Source: Mycobacteroides sp. CBMA 271
Lineage (GTDB): Bacteria; Actinomycetota; Actinomycetes; Mycobacteriales; Mycobacteriaceae
DNA length: 64,000 bases
Assembly: GCF_009729205.1 (NCBI RefSeq)
Contig: NZ_VTHB01000005.1
Span: 419,919-483,918 of the forward strand
Direction of reading: 5' to 3'
In this document: positions 55,563 to 63,627 of the stretch, in pieces
Position numbering within the stretch: the stretch's first letter is position 1
Layout: each line of letters begins with the position of its first letter
Position numbers and translations under genes: made by a program
The notes under the pieces: generated by a model
Seen by the model: the letters and a program-made list of their open reading frames with translations, nothing else
What the model was told of the DNA's origin: nothing
The model's database searches: none

Positions 55563-56099
55563 ATGGATGTCCCGCAGAGCGCCGTACCCTCGCTCGTTGA
55601 CTCCCTACTTCTGGAATCGACCCCTCCGCAGCGGCCTCCGCGACCGCCGCTCCCGGCCGTAGACGCTTCGACACCCGTTGGGCGGGCTGTCGCCGGCTTC
55701 TACCTCGCCTTTGAGGCAGTCGATCACGCCGACAGAATCCGCGAGGCCGCCAACTGGCCGGCGCGGCAGGGTGGCGCCGGATCCCGGGAGAAATATCTGG
55801 CGTTGGCCCACGGAATCACCACGGTGGAGCAGATCCGGGGCCGCGCTCGAAGCCGGCTACGTGAACTCGGCGCCACCGCCACACGCACCGCGCAGTTCCT
55901 CGCGCAGTGCTCAGTGGACCATCCATCTGACATCGACGCCGCCGTCAACGTCGCCCTCCGTCATGAAGAGACAATCGTCGGAGACACCGCTGTGCGACAG
56001 ATCAACGCCCAGACCCGCGCGGTCCTGGACCTCGACGAGACAACGGCCGCCGTGTCTGTGCACGATTGGTTGACGCGCCACGGGTTGCGTCATATGTGA
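55563..56099 (+). CDS. hypothetical helical protein
   Basis: The 178-residue protein has a Pro-rich first part (about residues 18-40), then helices (VGRAVAGFYLAFEAVDHAD, LRELGATATRTAQFLAQ) and no signal or membrane segment. No family was recognised. It lies between the PAP2 gene and DUF2127 gene on the opposite strand from both. No direct repeat of the two-component type is seen before it. The ATG at 55563 follows AAGATGGGCGG, a weak ribosome site. Confidence 0.7.
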   Translation: MDVPQSAVPSLVDSLLLESTPPQRPPRPPLPAVDASTPVGRAVAGFYLAFEAVDHADRIREAANWPARQGGAGSREKYLALAHGITTVEQIRGRARSRLRELGATATRTAQFLAQCSVDHPSDIDAAVNVALRHEETIVGDTAVRQINAQTRAVLDLDETTAAVSVHDWLTRHGLRHM

Positions 56100-56112
56100 C
56101 GACGCGAACGCG

Positions 56113-56880
56113 TTATCGCGGATCAGCTTCCACCGCTGCGCGTTCGACGCTCAGCAGGCTCTCCGCGCGATGTTCTTGCTCGTAGGCCTCGCCGCCACCG
56201 TTGAGCCCGAACAGTCTCTTGCTCCACAGCAGCCAGACCACGGCGACGACGTTCACCAACAACGCCAGAACCCGCAACACCGTCTGCTTCTCGAAGAGCT
56301 CGTAGATCTCCAGCGGCAGAAAGATGCCGGTCGCAATGACCGCGAAGTATTCACCCCAGCGCTTCATCAGCCACAGCCCGATCGCCTCAATGAACTCGAT
56401 CGCGGCGTAGGCGACAAGGCCCACCGCGACCCACATGAGCGTTGACGACGACAACGAGAACGCGTCGCCGATATGGCGGATTACCTTGGAGTTGTCCGAA
56501 TTCCACCCGATTTGGTCGGCGAGTGGGCGTATGAGTGGAAGATCCTGCTCGAAAACTTGTTGGAGGTGTTCGCGCGAACCCCGAACCTTCAGTGTTCCGA
56601 AAGCGAGGAGCACCACAACCAGACCCCGGAACATCCGCTCGACGGCAAGCACCCGCATCAAAGTCCGATCACGCAACAGCCGCCCACGCGGAATCTCCGG
56701 CGCCGTATCGGCCGGGCCGCGCCGCCGCGGCTCGCCCACCACAAACGTTTCACATCGCAGGCACCGCCATGCCTCCCCCGCGGGCGTATCGACCCGGAGT
56801 CGTTCGCGTAGCGGCTGCTCATCGGGGGCGAATGTCGCGTGCCCCCGAAGACCGCACGATCGCAGAGCAAAGTTGATCAC
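56113..56880 (-). CDS. DUF2127 membrane protein
   Basis: The 255-residue protein begins with a mycobacteria-type Cys pair region (RGHATFAPDEQPLRERL, AWRCLRCETFVVGEPRRRG), possibly a zinc ribbon, and then about four membrane helices of DUF2127 (RVLAVERMFRGLVVVLLAFG, FIEAIGLWLMKRWGEYFAVI, IYELFEKQTVLRV). The combination is typical of mycobacterial family members of unknown function. It is convergent with the hypothetical gene and divergent from the deacetylase. Confidence 0.87.
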   Translation of the reverse strand: MINFALRSCGLRGHATFAPDEQPLRERLRVDTPAGEAWRCLRCETFVVGEPRRRGPADTAPEIPRGRLLRDRTLMRVLAVERMFRGLVVVLLAFGTLKVRGSREHLQQVFEQDLPLIRPLADQIGWNSDNSKVIRHIGDAFSLSSSTLMWVAVGLVAYAAIEFIEAIGLWLMKRWGEYFAVIATGIFLPLEIYELFEKQTVLRVLALLVNVVAVVWLLWSKRLFGLNGGGEAYEQEHRAESLLSVERAAVEADPR

Positions 56881-56950
56881 AAAGGAAACGTTAACCCGAC
56901 ACCAGCAGCGGCGTCGCTCGATATCCAGGTTGCGGCGCTACCCTGTCGCT

Positions 56951-57718
56951 GTGTTCGACCGTCGTCGGTTTCTTACGCTGCTGGCAGGGGCTGCCGCAGT
57001 AGGTGCGTCCGTCATCGAATCGTCCTCTGCGGCTGCGGACCCCGGAACATCCGCCGGCACATCCGCGCCACACGGGGTGACACGGGTGCCGCTCCCTGGC
57101 GGCGGCACTTTGACCGCACTTCCGGCCCAGACCGACGGCCAACGACTCCTCGCGCTGACCCTTGACGACGGCACCGACGCGGACGTGATCGCCGCTTATA
57201 CCCAGCTGGCGCGTGATACCGGAATGCGCTTGACCTACTTCGTCAATGGCGTGAACGCAGGCTGGACACAGCACGCCAAGTTGCTTCGTCCGCTGGTCGA
57301 AAGCGGCCAGATCCAGCTGGGCAACCACACCTGGTCTCATCCCGATCTGACGAAGCTGACCGCCGAACAAATCGCCGACCAGCTGACCCGCAACACCAAA
57401 TTCTTGACCAACACCTACGGTGTGGACCCGGCACCGTACTTCCGTCCGCCATACGGAAAGCACAATGCCGCAACCGATTCGGTTACGCAGAGCCTGGGCT
57501 ACGGACCACCGGTGCTCTGGTACGGATCACTGTCGGACTCTGGCGTGGTGACCCCGCAGTACATCGTGGACATGGCCCACAAGTACTTCAACCCGCAGGC
57601 CATCGTCATCGGCCACCTCAACCACCCGCCGGTGACCACCGTCTACCGCCAGATGATCGACGTCATCACCGAACGCCAACTGCGTACCGTAACGCTCAAC
57701 GACGTCTACCAGCACTAA
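56951..57718 (+). CDS. polysaccharide deacetylase family protein
   Basis: The 255-residue protein has a twin-Arg-like signal (DRRRFLTLLAGAAAVGAS) and a NodB domain: LTLDDGTDADV holds the Asp pair (usual TFDDGP), metal ligands are in NHTWSHPDL, and RPPYGKHN and GHLNHPP are the later motifs. It is likely exported and acts on an N-acetylated polymer such as peptidoglycan. The GTG at 56951 gives the signal directly; no strong ribosome site is visible. Its TAA overlaps the DUF347 stop by 4 bases. Confidence 0.85.
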   Translation: MFDRRRFLTLLAGAAAVGASVIESSSAAADPGTSAGTSAPHGVTRVPLPGGGTLTALPAQTDGQRLLALTLDDGTDADVIAAYTQLARDTGMRLTYFVNGVNAGWTQHAKLLRPLVESGQIQLGNHTWSHPDLTKLTAEQIADQLTRNTKFLTNTYGVDPAPYFRPPYGKHNAATDSVTQSLGYGPPVLWYGSLSDSGVVTPQYIVDMAHKYFNPQAIVIGHLNHPPVTTVYRQMIDVITERQLRTVTLNDVYQH

Positions 57719-58527
57719 TCGCGGGCGAGCTCCCGCGGCCTGAGGTCGGGGTCCTCGTCGGGAGTTGATATGCGAATGTTGCGGTAACCCCACGCGATTC
57801 CTATGACCAGAACAGCTAGAAGTGCCGCCGAGGTGCCCCAGGTGCCCAGTGCCAGGCCCCCCTTCTCAAGCGGCTTGGAGAGAAAGTCACCGACGGTGGC
57901 GCCGAGGGGGCGGGTAAGGATGAATGCCGCCCAGAAAAGCAGGACACCGGAAATCTTGGTGAAATAGTGCGCGCCCAGGATGACCAACATGATCGTCGCG
58001 ATGAGTGCCGCACTGCCCCAATACCCGAGGCCGGAACTGTCGGCGAGATAGTCGCCCAGCGAGGTACCCAGAGTGTTCGACAGCAGGATTGCTGCCCAAT
58101 AAAGAACTTCGCCGCGGAAGGTGCCGATGTTGGCGACATCGAAAGTCTCGCGAGTGAGCTTCCAGATCAGGAACACGACGGCGAGCCCGCTGATCAGCAG
58201 GATCGCCCCGACGCCGTAGCCCAGACCGCCATCGGTGTCAGTGTCCGAGCCGGGGCCACGGTTGATCAAATCGGACATCGTCGTTCCTGCCGTGCTGGTC
58301 GCCGCAATCACCGTCCAGTACAACGCCGGACGGAACTGGCGCGCACGCAGTTGGGCAAGCAGGCTCACCAAGAAGATCGCGATGAACAGGACCGATGCAG
58401 TGGCGTAACCCAGCCCCAGAGTTTGAGCGATAAGGTCCCCGCCGGTCTCCCCCAGCGTGGTCGCGGCGATCTTCAGCACCCAAAAGAGCGCGGTGATTTG
58501 GGGAAGTTTGTAGCTCGATACAGCCAT
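57715..58527 (-). CDS. COG4705/DUF347 membrane protein
   Basis: The 270-residue paralogue of the 53393 protein has about eight membrane segments and the same repeats: KLPQITALFWVLKIAATTLGE, STAGTTMSDL, LGTSLGDYLADSS and LTRPLGATVGDFLSKP. It lacks the C-terminal extension of the 53393 protein. The start at 58527 is chosen because the longer frame includes the direct-repeat promoter; GGAAGG lies about 12 bases before it. Confidence 0.85.
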   Translation of the reverse strand: MAVSSYKLPQITALFWVLKIAATTLGETGGDLIAQTLGLGYATASVLFIAIFLVSLLAQLRARQFRPALYWTVIAATSTAGTTMSDLINRGPGSDTDTDGGLGYGVGAILLISGLAVVFLIWKLTRETFDVANIGTFRGEVLYWAAILLSNTLGTSLGDYLADSSGLGYWGSAALIATIMLVILGAHYFTKISGVLLFWAAFILTRPLGATVGDFLSKPLEKGGLALGTWGTSAALLAVLVIGIAWGYRNIRISTPDEDPDLRPRELARD

Positions 58528-58570
58528 GAACCCAACAAGTCCTTCCGCGGTGTCAACAATATCCGCCAGT

Positions 58571-58605
58571 ACCGTAGCCATGGCGAGCTGAGGAACCGCT
58601 GAGAA
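58571..58605 (-). promoter_or_regulatory. two-component-type direct repeat and promoter, site 4 (DUF347 gene)
   Basis: On the minus strand, TTCTCAGCGGTTCCTCAGC (58605-58587) has units 11 bases apart; the TANNNT hexamer TACGGT (58576-58571) comes 10 bases later. Unlike the others, the start codon is about 44 bases downstream, giving a leadered mRNA. Confidence 0.6.
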
Positions 58606-58619
58606 CCATGGGCTGTCGG

Positions 58620-58654
58620 CGCTCAGCGTCTTCACAGCTACTGGATGCGAGCCT
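58620..58654 (+). promoter_or_regulatory. weaker direct repeat on the plus strand, before a small gene
   Basis: CTCAGC (58622-58627) and CACAGC (58633-58638) are 11 bases apart. The expected hexamer position (58649-58654) reads GAGCCT, a poor -10, but the ATG at 58661 falls 6 bases after it, as at site 5. The site may be weak or decayed; it lies between two divergent genes. Confidence 0.35.
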
Positions 58655-58660
58655 GACGTC

Positions 58661-58795
58661 ATGAATGCAAAGACAGAAGCCGCAACGCTGATCGTCGGCG
58701 CCCTGATGCTGTTCGGAGCGGTCGCGACGGCGACCGAAGCCCAAGAGCGTGCTCACGAGCGCGCGAGTGCGTCGATCGGTGAACCTGCACGATAG
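58661..58795 (+). CDS. 44-residue membrane or secreted peptide
   Basis: ATG at 58661 to TAG at 58793-58795 encodes a peptide with one hydrophobic segment (AATLIVGALMLFGAVATA) and a charged Ala/Glu/Arg tail. It is too short for the usual length limit but ends 56 bases before the response regulator in the same orientation. The position suggests a regulatory small protein of the two-component system; no homologue is known to me. Confidence 0.5.
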   Translation: MNAKTEAATLIVGALMLFGAVATATEAQERAHERASASIGEPAR

Positions 58796-58851
58796 ACGCA
58801 GGACTGCCACACTACGGGTGACAGTCGGATTAGCTCAGGGAAAGGCGCGCG

Positions 58852-59529
58852 GTGCGGATCTTGCTCGTGGAAGACGAGCCGCATTTGGCCGAGACGGTCG
58901 CGGCCGGACTTCGGGCCGAGGGATTCGTTGTGGTCTCCGTTTCCGATGGGGTGGACGGGTTGTGGCAGGCCACTAGCGATCAGTTCGATGTGGTGGTGCT
59001 GGACATCATGTTGCCGGGCCTGAATGGCTATGAGGTGCTGCGCAAAATGCGCGCCGCCGAGGTGTGGACCCCGGTGCTAATGCTCACCGCCAAGGACGGC
59101 GATTACGACCAGACCGACGCCTTCGACTTGGGCGCCGACGATTATCTGACCAAACCGTTCTCGTTCATGGTGCTTACCGCCAGGTTGCGGGCCCTAGTAC
59201 GCCGCGGCGCACCCAAACGCCCGGTGGTGCTCTCAGCCGGTGATGTGTCACTCGACCCCACCCGCAAGGTTGTCGAACGCGGCGGCGCTCCAGTGCAGTT
59301 GACACCCCGCGAGTACGGGCTATTGGAGTATCTGCTCCGCAACAAAGACACCGCAGTCACTAAAACCGATATCCTGCAAAATGTTTGGGATAGTCACTAT
59401 GACGGACCCGACAATGTGGTTGAGGTGTATGTCGGCTATCTGCGCCGCAAGGTCGGCGTCGATCTGATCATCACGGTCCGAGGCGTGGGCTACCGGCTAG
59501 AGTCGGGAGAATTCTCCAACGGCAGCTGA
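58852..59529 (+). CDS. OmpR/PhoB-family response regulator
   Basis: The 225-residue protein has a receiver domain (LLVEDEP with the acidic pair, phosphorylated Asp51 in VVLDIMLP, KPF Lys near residue 102) and a C-terminal winged helix (about 130-220; LTPREYGLLEYLLRNKD, NVVEVYVGYLRRKVG, TVRGVGYRL). Proteins of this type bind direct repeats 11 bases apart, just the spacing repeated at five nearby promoters. GTG start. Its cognate kinase gene is encoded convergently and the two 3' ends overlap by 40 bases. Confidence 0.92.
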   Translation: MRILLVEDEPHLAETVAAGLRAEGFVVVSVSDGVDGLWQATSDQFDVVVLDIMLPGLNGYEVLRKMRAAEVWTPVLMLTAKDGDYDQTDAFDLGADDYLTKPFSFMVLTARLRALVRRGAPKRPVVLSAGDVSLDPTRKVVERGGAPVQLTPREYGLLEYLLRNKDTAVTKTDILQNVWDSHYDGPDNVVEVYVGYLRRKVGVDLIITVRGVGYRLESGEFSNGS

Positions 59530-60887
59530 ACGGTAACCGCCGCCCCACCGCCGGCGCGATCGCCAATACTGACCTTACCCTCATGCGCCGCAACGATTTC
59601 CGCCACGATCGCCAAACCCAGCCCGCTGCCACCGCCCTGACGGGACCGGGCGGAATCCAGACGCACGAATCGCTCAAAAACTCTCTCTCGCTCGGCTACC
59701 GGGATGCCCGATCCGTCGTCACACACTTGTAGATAGGCGTTCTTTGCATCCGCGTAGACCACAATGAACACCTCGGCAGTCGCATGCCGGGCAGCGTTAT
59801 CGGCCAGATTGCGCAACACCCGCGCAATGCCGAGCGTATCGCCGATCACCTTCACCGCTGATATCTGCGTCGAAACATGAAGCTGGGTCTCACGTTTGAG
59901 CCGTTGGGCCTCCGCCGTTGCAAGGTCGTCCAGATCGATCTCGGTACGGCGCATGGGCAGCCCGTGCTCGTCCGCGCGGGCAAGGAGCAGAAGGTCCTCC
60001 ACCAGCGATTGCATGCGGCGCGCTTCGGGCAGCAGCGCGCTCTGGACGAGCTGACGATCCAGCACCTCCGGATGGTTCGTCGAGATCTCCAACGCCGAAA
60101 TCACGGTTGCCAATGGGCTTCTCAATTCATGAGAGGCATCACCGACGAAGCGGCGCTGGGCAGTGTGCCCGGCTTCGATCCGGGCGAGCATCTCATTCAT
60201 CGTCACCGCCAACGCCGAAATCTCATCGGCACGGCCGGGCACCGGAACGCGCTCACCGAGGTCGGACGTGCTGATCTCCGCCACCCGCGACCGGATCGCG
60301 TCCACAGACCGCAATGATCGACGCACCAGCAGAAACGTCACCACTCCCGCTACCACGGACACCACCGGTGCCGTGATCGCCAGCATGGTTCTCACAGTCG
60401 ACACCATCGACTCGATTGGCTCGATACCCCCACCTACCAGCACCGTGTACTGGCCTTTGCGGCCTTTCATCGTGGTGGCGGCAACTCGAATATCGTCATC
60501 GGCGATGGATGGAATACCGACCCGAATCCCGTGCGAGTTGTTGTCTTGCAATGCAATCAATGCCGCCTTGGGTGCTGCTTCTGATCGGCGTACTACTACC
60601 CCGGCGCTGTCGATAACTTGAACGGCCACGATCCGCTGATCGGTGGCCAGCAGTACCGACTCCAGTTCATCGGGCGGCTCCTTGCGTAGACGCTCCGCCA
60701 CCGCCTGCGCACGCGCCTTGGCCGCATCGTCAACGTCGGCGCTCATCGACCGAGAGAGCAGGACTACCGACGCCGAACCCACGATGACCAAACTGGCCAG
60801 TACCACCGCCGCCGCCACCAGAGCCGAGCGCGTCGCGATTCCGCCACCCCAGCGCCGCAACCGGCCCGTCACCCGCAACAACCACAT
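59490..60887 (-). CDS. sensor histidine kinase
   Basis: The 465-residue kinase has two membrane helices (about residues 18-48 and 160-190) around an about 110-residue periplasmic sensor, then HAMP, the H box DASHELRSPLA, N box NLADNAARHA, G1 DDGSGIP, F FERFVRLD, and G2 GGSGLGLAI. It should phosphorylate the 58852 regulator. It is read toward that gene, downstream of the 60906 protein with an 18-base gap, so the direct-repeat promoter at 61338 could drive both. Confidence 0.92.
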   Translation of the reverse strand: MWLLRVTGRLRRWGGGIATRSALVAAAVVLASLVIVGSASVVLLSRSMSADVDDAAKARAQAVAERLRKEPPDELESVLLATDQRIVAVQVIDSAGVVVRRSEAAPKAALIALQDNNSHGIRVGIPSIADDDIRVAATTMKGRKGQYTVLVGGGIEPIESMVSTVRTMLAITAPVVSVVAGVVTFLLVRRSLRSVDAIRSRVAEISTSDLGERVPVPGRADEISALAVTMNEMLARIEAGHTAQRRFVGDASHELRSPLATVISALEISTNHPEVLDRQLVQSALLPEARRMQSLVEDLLLLARADEHGLPMRRTEIDLDDLATAEAQRLKRETQLHVSTQISAVKVIGDTLGIARVLRNLADNAARHATAEVFIVVYADAKNAYLQVCDDGSGIPVAERERVFERFVRLDSARSRQGGGSGLGLAIVAEIVAAHEGKVSIGDRAGGGAAVTVQLPLENSPDSSR

Positions 60888-60905
60888 CCCGTAATCATGC
60901 AGGCG

Positions 60906-61340
60906 CTAGGGCCGCTGAGGTGATGGCGGGACAGGTGTCGGCGCTACTCGGGACTGGGTAACCCGCTCGTCACCCCGATCTACCTCAGCGGAGTCGCGCC
61001 GATCATCGCCCCGGCGTTCGGCGCGGTCGTTGTCTCGGTCGTTGTCTCGGTCATTGTCTTCTCGCTCGTGCCAGCGCGATTGACCATGACTGTCGCGATC
61101 GTGTTCACCACCGAACTCGCTGCCGGCCCAAACCCCCGCGCCGAAAGTCAGCGCCAGTACAGCCACAACCGCCGACACCGCTCCTGCAATCACCAGGGAT
61201 CGCTTGAGCAGGCCGCGCTTCGCCGAATCAGGCTCTTGCGCGACGGGAGTCGCATTTGTGGTCGAAACCTGGTCACCGGGATCGGGGTTCGAATCGATCG
61301 GCGGTTCCGGCGATTCGTTCGCATCATCAATGTTGGACAT
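60906..61340 (-). CDS. single-pass membrane protein with Asp/Arg-rich external tail
   Basis: The 144-residue protein has a Pro/Asp-rich cytoplasmic start, one membrane helix (about residues 48-72; LVIAGAVSAVVAVLALTFG), and an extremely charged tail in which NDRD is repeated and Asp, Arg and His alternate, ending in a Pro/Val stretch. The acidic/His content suggests metal or cation binding outside the cell, so it may act with the kinase directly downstream as a co-sensor. No family recognised. ATG lies 6 bases after a -10-like hexamer. Confidence 0.75.
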   Translation of the reverse strand: MSNIDDANESPEPPIDSNPDPGDQVSTTNATPVAQEPDSAKRGLLKRSLVIAGAVSAVVAVLALTFGAGVWAGSEFGGEHDRDSHGQSRWHEREDNDRDNDRDNDRAERRGDDRRDSAEVDRGDERVTQSRVAPTPVPPSPQRP

Positions 61341-61381
61341 GCCCCGAGATTGCCCAATCGGTGCTGAGACTTTGTTGAGAA
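61338..61381 (-). promoter_or_regulatory. two-component-type direct repeat and promoter, site 5 (60906/kinase unit)
   Basis: On the minus strand, TTCTCAACAAAGTCTCAGC (61381-61363) has units 11 bases apart, then 10 bases to CAATCT (61352-61347) and 6 to the ATG. So the kinase operon itself is probably under the regulator's control. Confidence 0.65.
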
Positions 61382-61397
61382 CGCGCAGACCGCCACG

Positions 61398-62252
61398 TCA
61401 CAGGGGCTGCACGCCCGGTTCGAGCAGTCGCTTGGGATGCATGCCGTCCACCTGACCGATGAACGGCGGATGGATGCTGTACCCGAGCATTCGCCGAATG
61501 TCCTCGGACACGGCGCGCACGGTATCGCGGGACATCGAGAGCGTAAAAGCCTCCTGCGGACGCAACCACGGCTCGCAGTATTGAGCGGTCACGGCCAGCC
61601 GCGAGCCGCCGGACCGGTTGGCTCCACCGCCATGCCATAGCGTGCCGGGAAAGAACACACACGAACCCGCCTTCATCACCACCGGCTCGCGTTCGGTTTC
61701 CTGCGGCCTGCGATCCCCCCAAAGATGGCTGCCCGCAACGATATCGGTCGCGCCATTTTCGGCCGTGAAATCGTCTATTGCCCAGATCGTTGCCGCCCCC
61801 AGGCCATCGCGGGGTCGCGGGATGGGATAGAAGCCGTCATCGGTGTGCAGCATCTGCGCCTGCTCACCGGGCAGAATGTTGATGACCTGCAGCATCGACA
61901 TCAGATAGTTGGGCAGGAAGAGCCGGTCCAGCAAGGCCAGCACACGAGGATGCTCCGCGACGCGGTCGCAGACGCGGGTCTTGTTGAGCACGCTGTACAC
62001 CCGCTGCGTCGTGTGCCCCTCAAACCGGTTGCGCCCGTGCAGGTCCAACAACGGAACAACGGCTTCCCGGATCTTGTCGCACTCCTCCGCGGTGAGCAGA
62101 TCCGGCAGGATCACGTATCCATCGCGCCGTAGCACCGTCAGATCCGCCTCTGCCACAACAGGATCGACAGTCTCGCCGTTACTCGCGGTTCGCCGGTACG
62201 TTCCGGCCAGATCGCCACCCAGATCTACCAACGATGAAACTTCCGAGGACAT
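61398..62252 (-). CDS. phytanoyl-CoA dioxygenase-like Fe(II)/2-oxoglutarate enzyme
   Basis: The 284-residue protein has the facial triad of the PhyH family: His136-x-Asp138 in HTDDGFY and a distal His in GTLWHGGGANRS, followed by Arg for 2-oxoglutarate. The family hydroxylates lipids or small acids. The start at 62252 has AGGAG just upstream; an upstream in-frame start would lie in the divergent promoter. The TetR gene is divergent with a palindromic operator in the 45-base gap. Substrate unknown. Confidence 0.87.
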   Translation of the reverse strand: MSSEVSSLVDLGGDLAGTYRRTASNGETVDPVVAEADLTVLRRDGYVILPDLLTAEECDKIREAVVPLLDLHGRNRFEGHTTQRVYSVLNKTRVCDRVAEHPRVLALLDRLFLPNYLMSMLQVINILPGEQAQMLHTDDGFYPIPRPRDGLGAATIWAIDDFTAENGATDIVAGSHLWGDRRPQETEREPVVMKAGSCVFFPGTLWHGGGANRSGGSRLAVTAQYCEPWLRPQEAFTLSMSRDTVRAVSEDIRRMLGYSIHPPFIGQVDGMHPKRLLEPGVQPL

Positions 62253-62263
62253 CGCCACTCCTA

Positions 62264-62282
62264 AACATAAGATAATTATGTT
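62264..62282. promoter_or_regulatory. perfect inverted repeat between PhyH-like and TetR genes
   Basis: AACATAA and TTATGTT, 7-base arms separated by GATAA, lie in the short divergent gap, almost touching both start regions. A typical TetR operator, repressing both genes. Confidence 0.65.
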
Positions 62283-62297
62283 CTGTACGATCACATC

Positions 62298-62876
62298 GTG
62301 GCACGCCCCTCGATCGGACGTCAACAACTTCTGGATGCGGCACGGGACGAACTGGTCCGCGGCAATGGCGTGATGGACCTCAGCGGATTAACCCGCCGAG
62401 CCGGCCTGAGTACCGGTGCGCTCTACCACCACTTCGGCTCCAAGGGCGGCTTGTTGGCGGTCATATACGACGAGTTCTACGAGGGCCTCGTCAATGCCAT
62501 CGCCGACCTCCATCTGCACATGGATACCGATTGGTTCGTCCACGAGCAGGAGCGCACTCGTCGATTCGTCGACTATCACGTCGCCGATCCACTGGCCCCG
62601 ATTCTGCTCGACCGTGCAGCCCTGGATCCGCAGCTCGCCGAGCTCGAGGCGACGTACCTGCAGCGCATCAGCCATAACGCTGGCAAAAACATCCAGCGCG
62701 GCCAGCGGTTGGGACAACTTCCCGCCGATATCGACCCAGATAGCGCCGGCGCCTTCATCATCGGAGGCATTCGACACGGAATTGCCCAGCAGCTCCGGTT
62801 GACCCCACTGCCCGACCCCTCGGTGATCACCGAACGACTCTGGCGCCTCATCTCCGCCGCCCTCGTCGCCACGTAG
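62298..62876 (+). CDS. TetR-family regulator
   Basis: A 192-residue TetR protein: N-terminal HTH (about residues 10-50; DLSGLTRRAGLSTGALYHHFGSKGG) and a helical ligand domain with TetR_C type residues. GTG start, divergent from the PhyH-like gene with the palindromic site between, so it likely represses that gene and itself. Confidence 0.9.
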   Translation: MARPSIGRQQLLDAARDELVRGNGVMDLSGLTRRAGLSTGALYHHFGSKGGLLAVIYDEFYEGLVNAIADLHLHMDTDWFVHEQERTRRFVDYHVADPLAPILLDRAALDPQLAELEATYLQRISHNAGKNIQRGQRLGQLPADIDPDSAGAFIIGGIRHGIAQQLRLTPLPDPSVITERLWRLISAALVAT

Positions 62877-62922
62877 CTGGAACCGCGTCCATTGCGATGG
62901 CAGATAGGCGATACTTCCCGGC

Positions 62923-63357
62923 ATGCGTTCGTCATTTGTCAGCCGCGCCGCCGTCCTCTCCCTTGCCGCTGTCGGCGCGGGAATTGTCGCTTGTCCGGTA
63001 GCCATGGCTGCGCCCGCCGGCGAGCGGGCACTGTGTTTCGACGGCGATGTACGCGTCAGCGCATGGCAGGCCAGCCAGGCAGATGAGCGGCGTGAGCTGA
63101 TCCCCGGCACGGTGAATCTGAACGCCACCGACGGACTCGCCGGACCCAAGCAGGCCTACTTCTCCTGGCGAAATCTCACCACCGGCGCTGTCGGCGAGAC
63201 ATGGGGCAAGGGCAGTGGCACAGCGGGAGCATCAGAGTTCTACGTAGTCACCGGGCCTGGACAGGTCGAGATCACCACCGACTACGGCAGCCGGTCCGGC
63301 TTCTTCTGGAACGACGAGAACATCGCTCATTGCGTGGGAACGGTGACCGTCGCCTAA
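62923..63357 (+). CDS. secreted mycobacterial protein of unknown function
   Basis: The 144-residue protein has a signal peptide (residues 1-29, ending AMAAP) and a mature beta-rich domain with two Cys (LCFDGD and AHCVGT) likely forming a disulfide. It is 46 bases after the TetR gene. No known family. The following 63358-63627 interval shows no gene. Confidence 0.8.
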   Translation: MRSSFVSRAAVLSLAAVGAGIVACPVAMAAPAGERALCFDGDVRVSAWQASQADERRELIPGTVNLNATDGLAGPKQAYFSWRNLTTGAVGETWGKGSGTAGASEFYVVTGPGQVEITTDYGSRSGFFWNDENIAHCVGTVTVA

Positions 63358-63627
63358 GGTGCGTGACCGGCCATCAGCACCAGGCCGGAGCTGGGCGTTT
63401 CTACATCAAACAGTGGTCGACGAACCCGAATGCCATTGTGCCGCAATTGATATGGTGAACCTTCATCCGACCCGCCAACATGCCCACTTCGCCCCACAGC
63501 ATCAGTGATCCACATAACATTCGATGCTCATCGTCCCGCACGCCATAGTTGTTCACCCAAGGTGTCGTTGATCTCGCCACAGTCCAGCAAACGGTACATT
63601 CGTCCCACTCGTTGCTACTGTCGCTCG

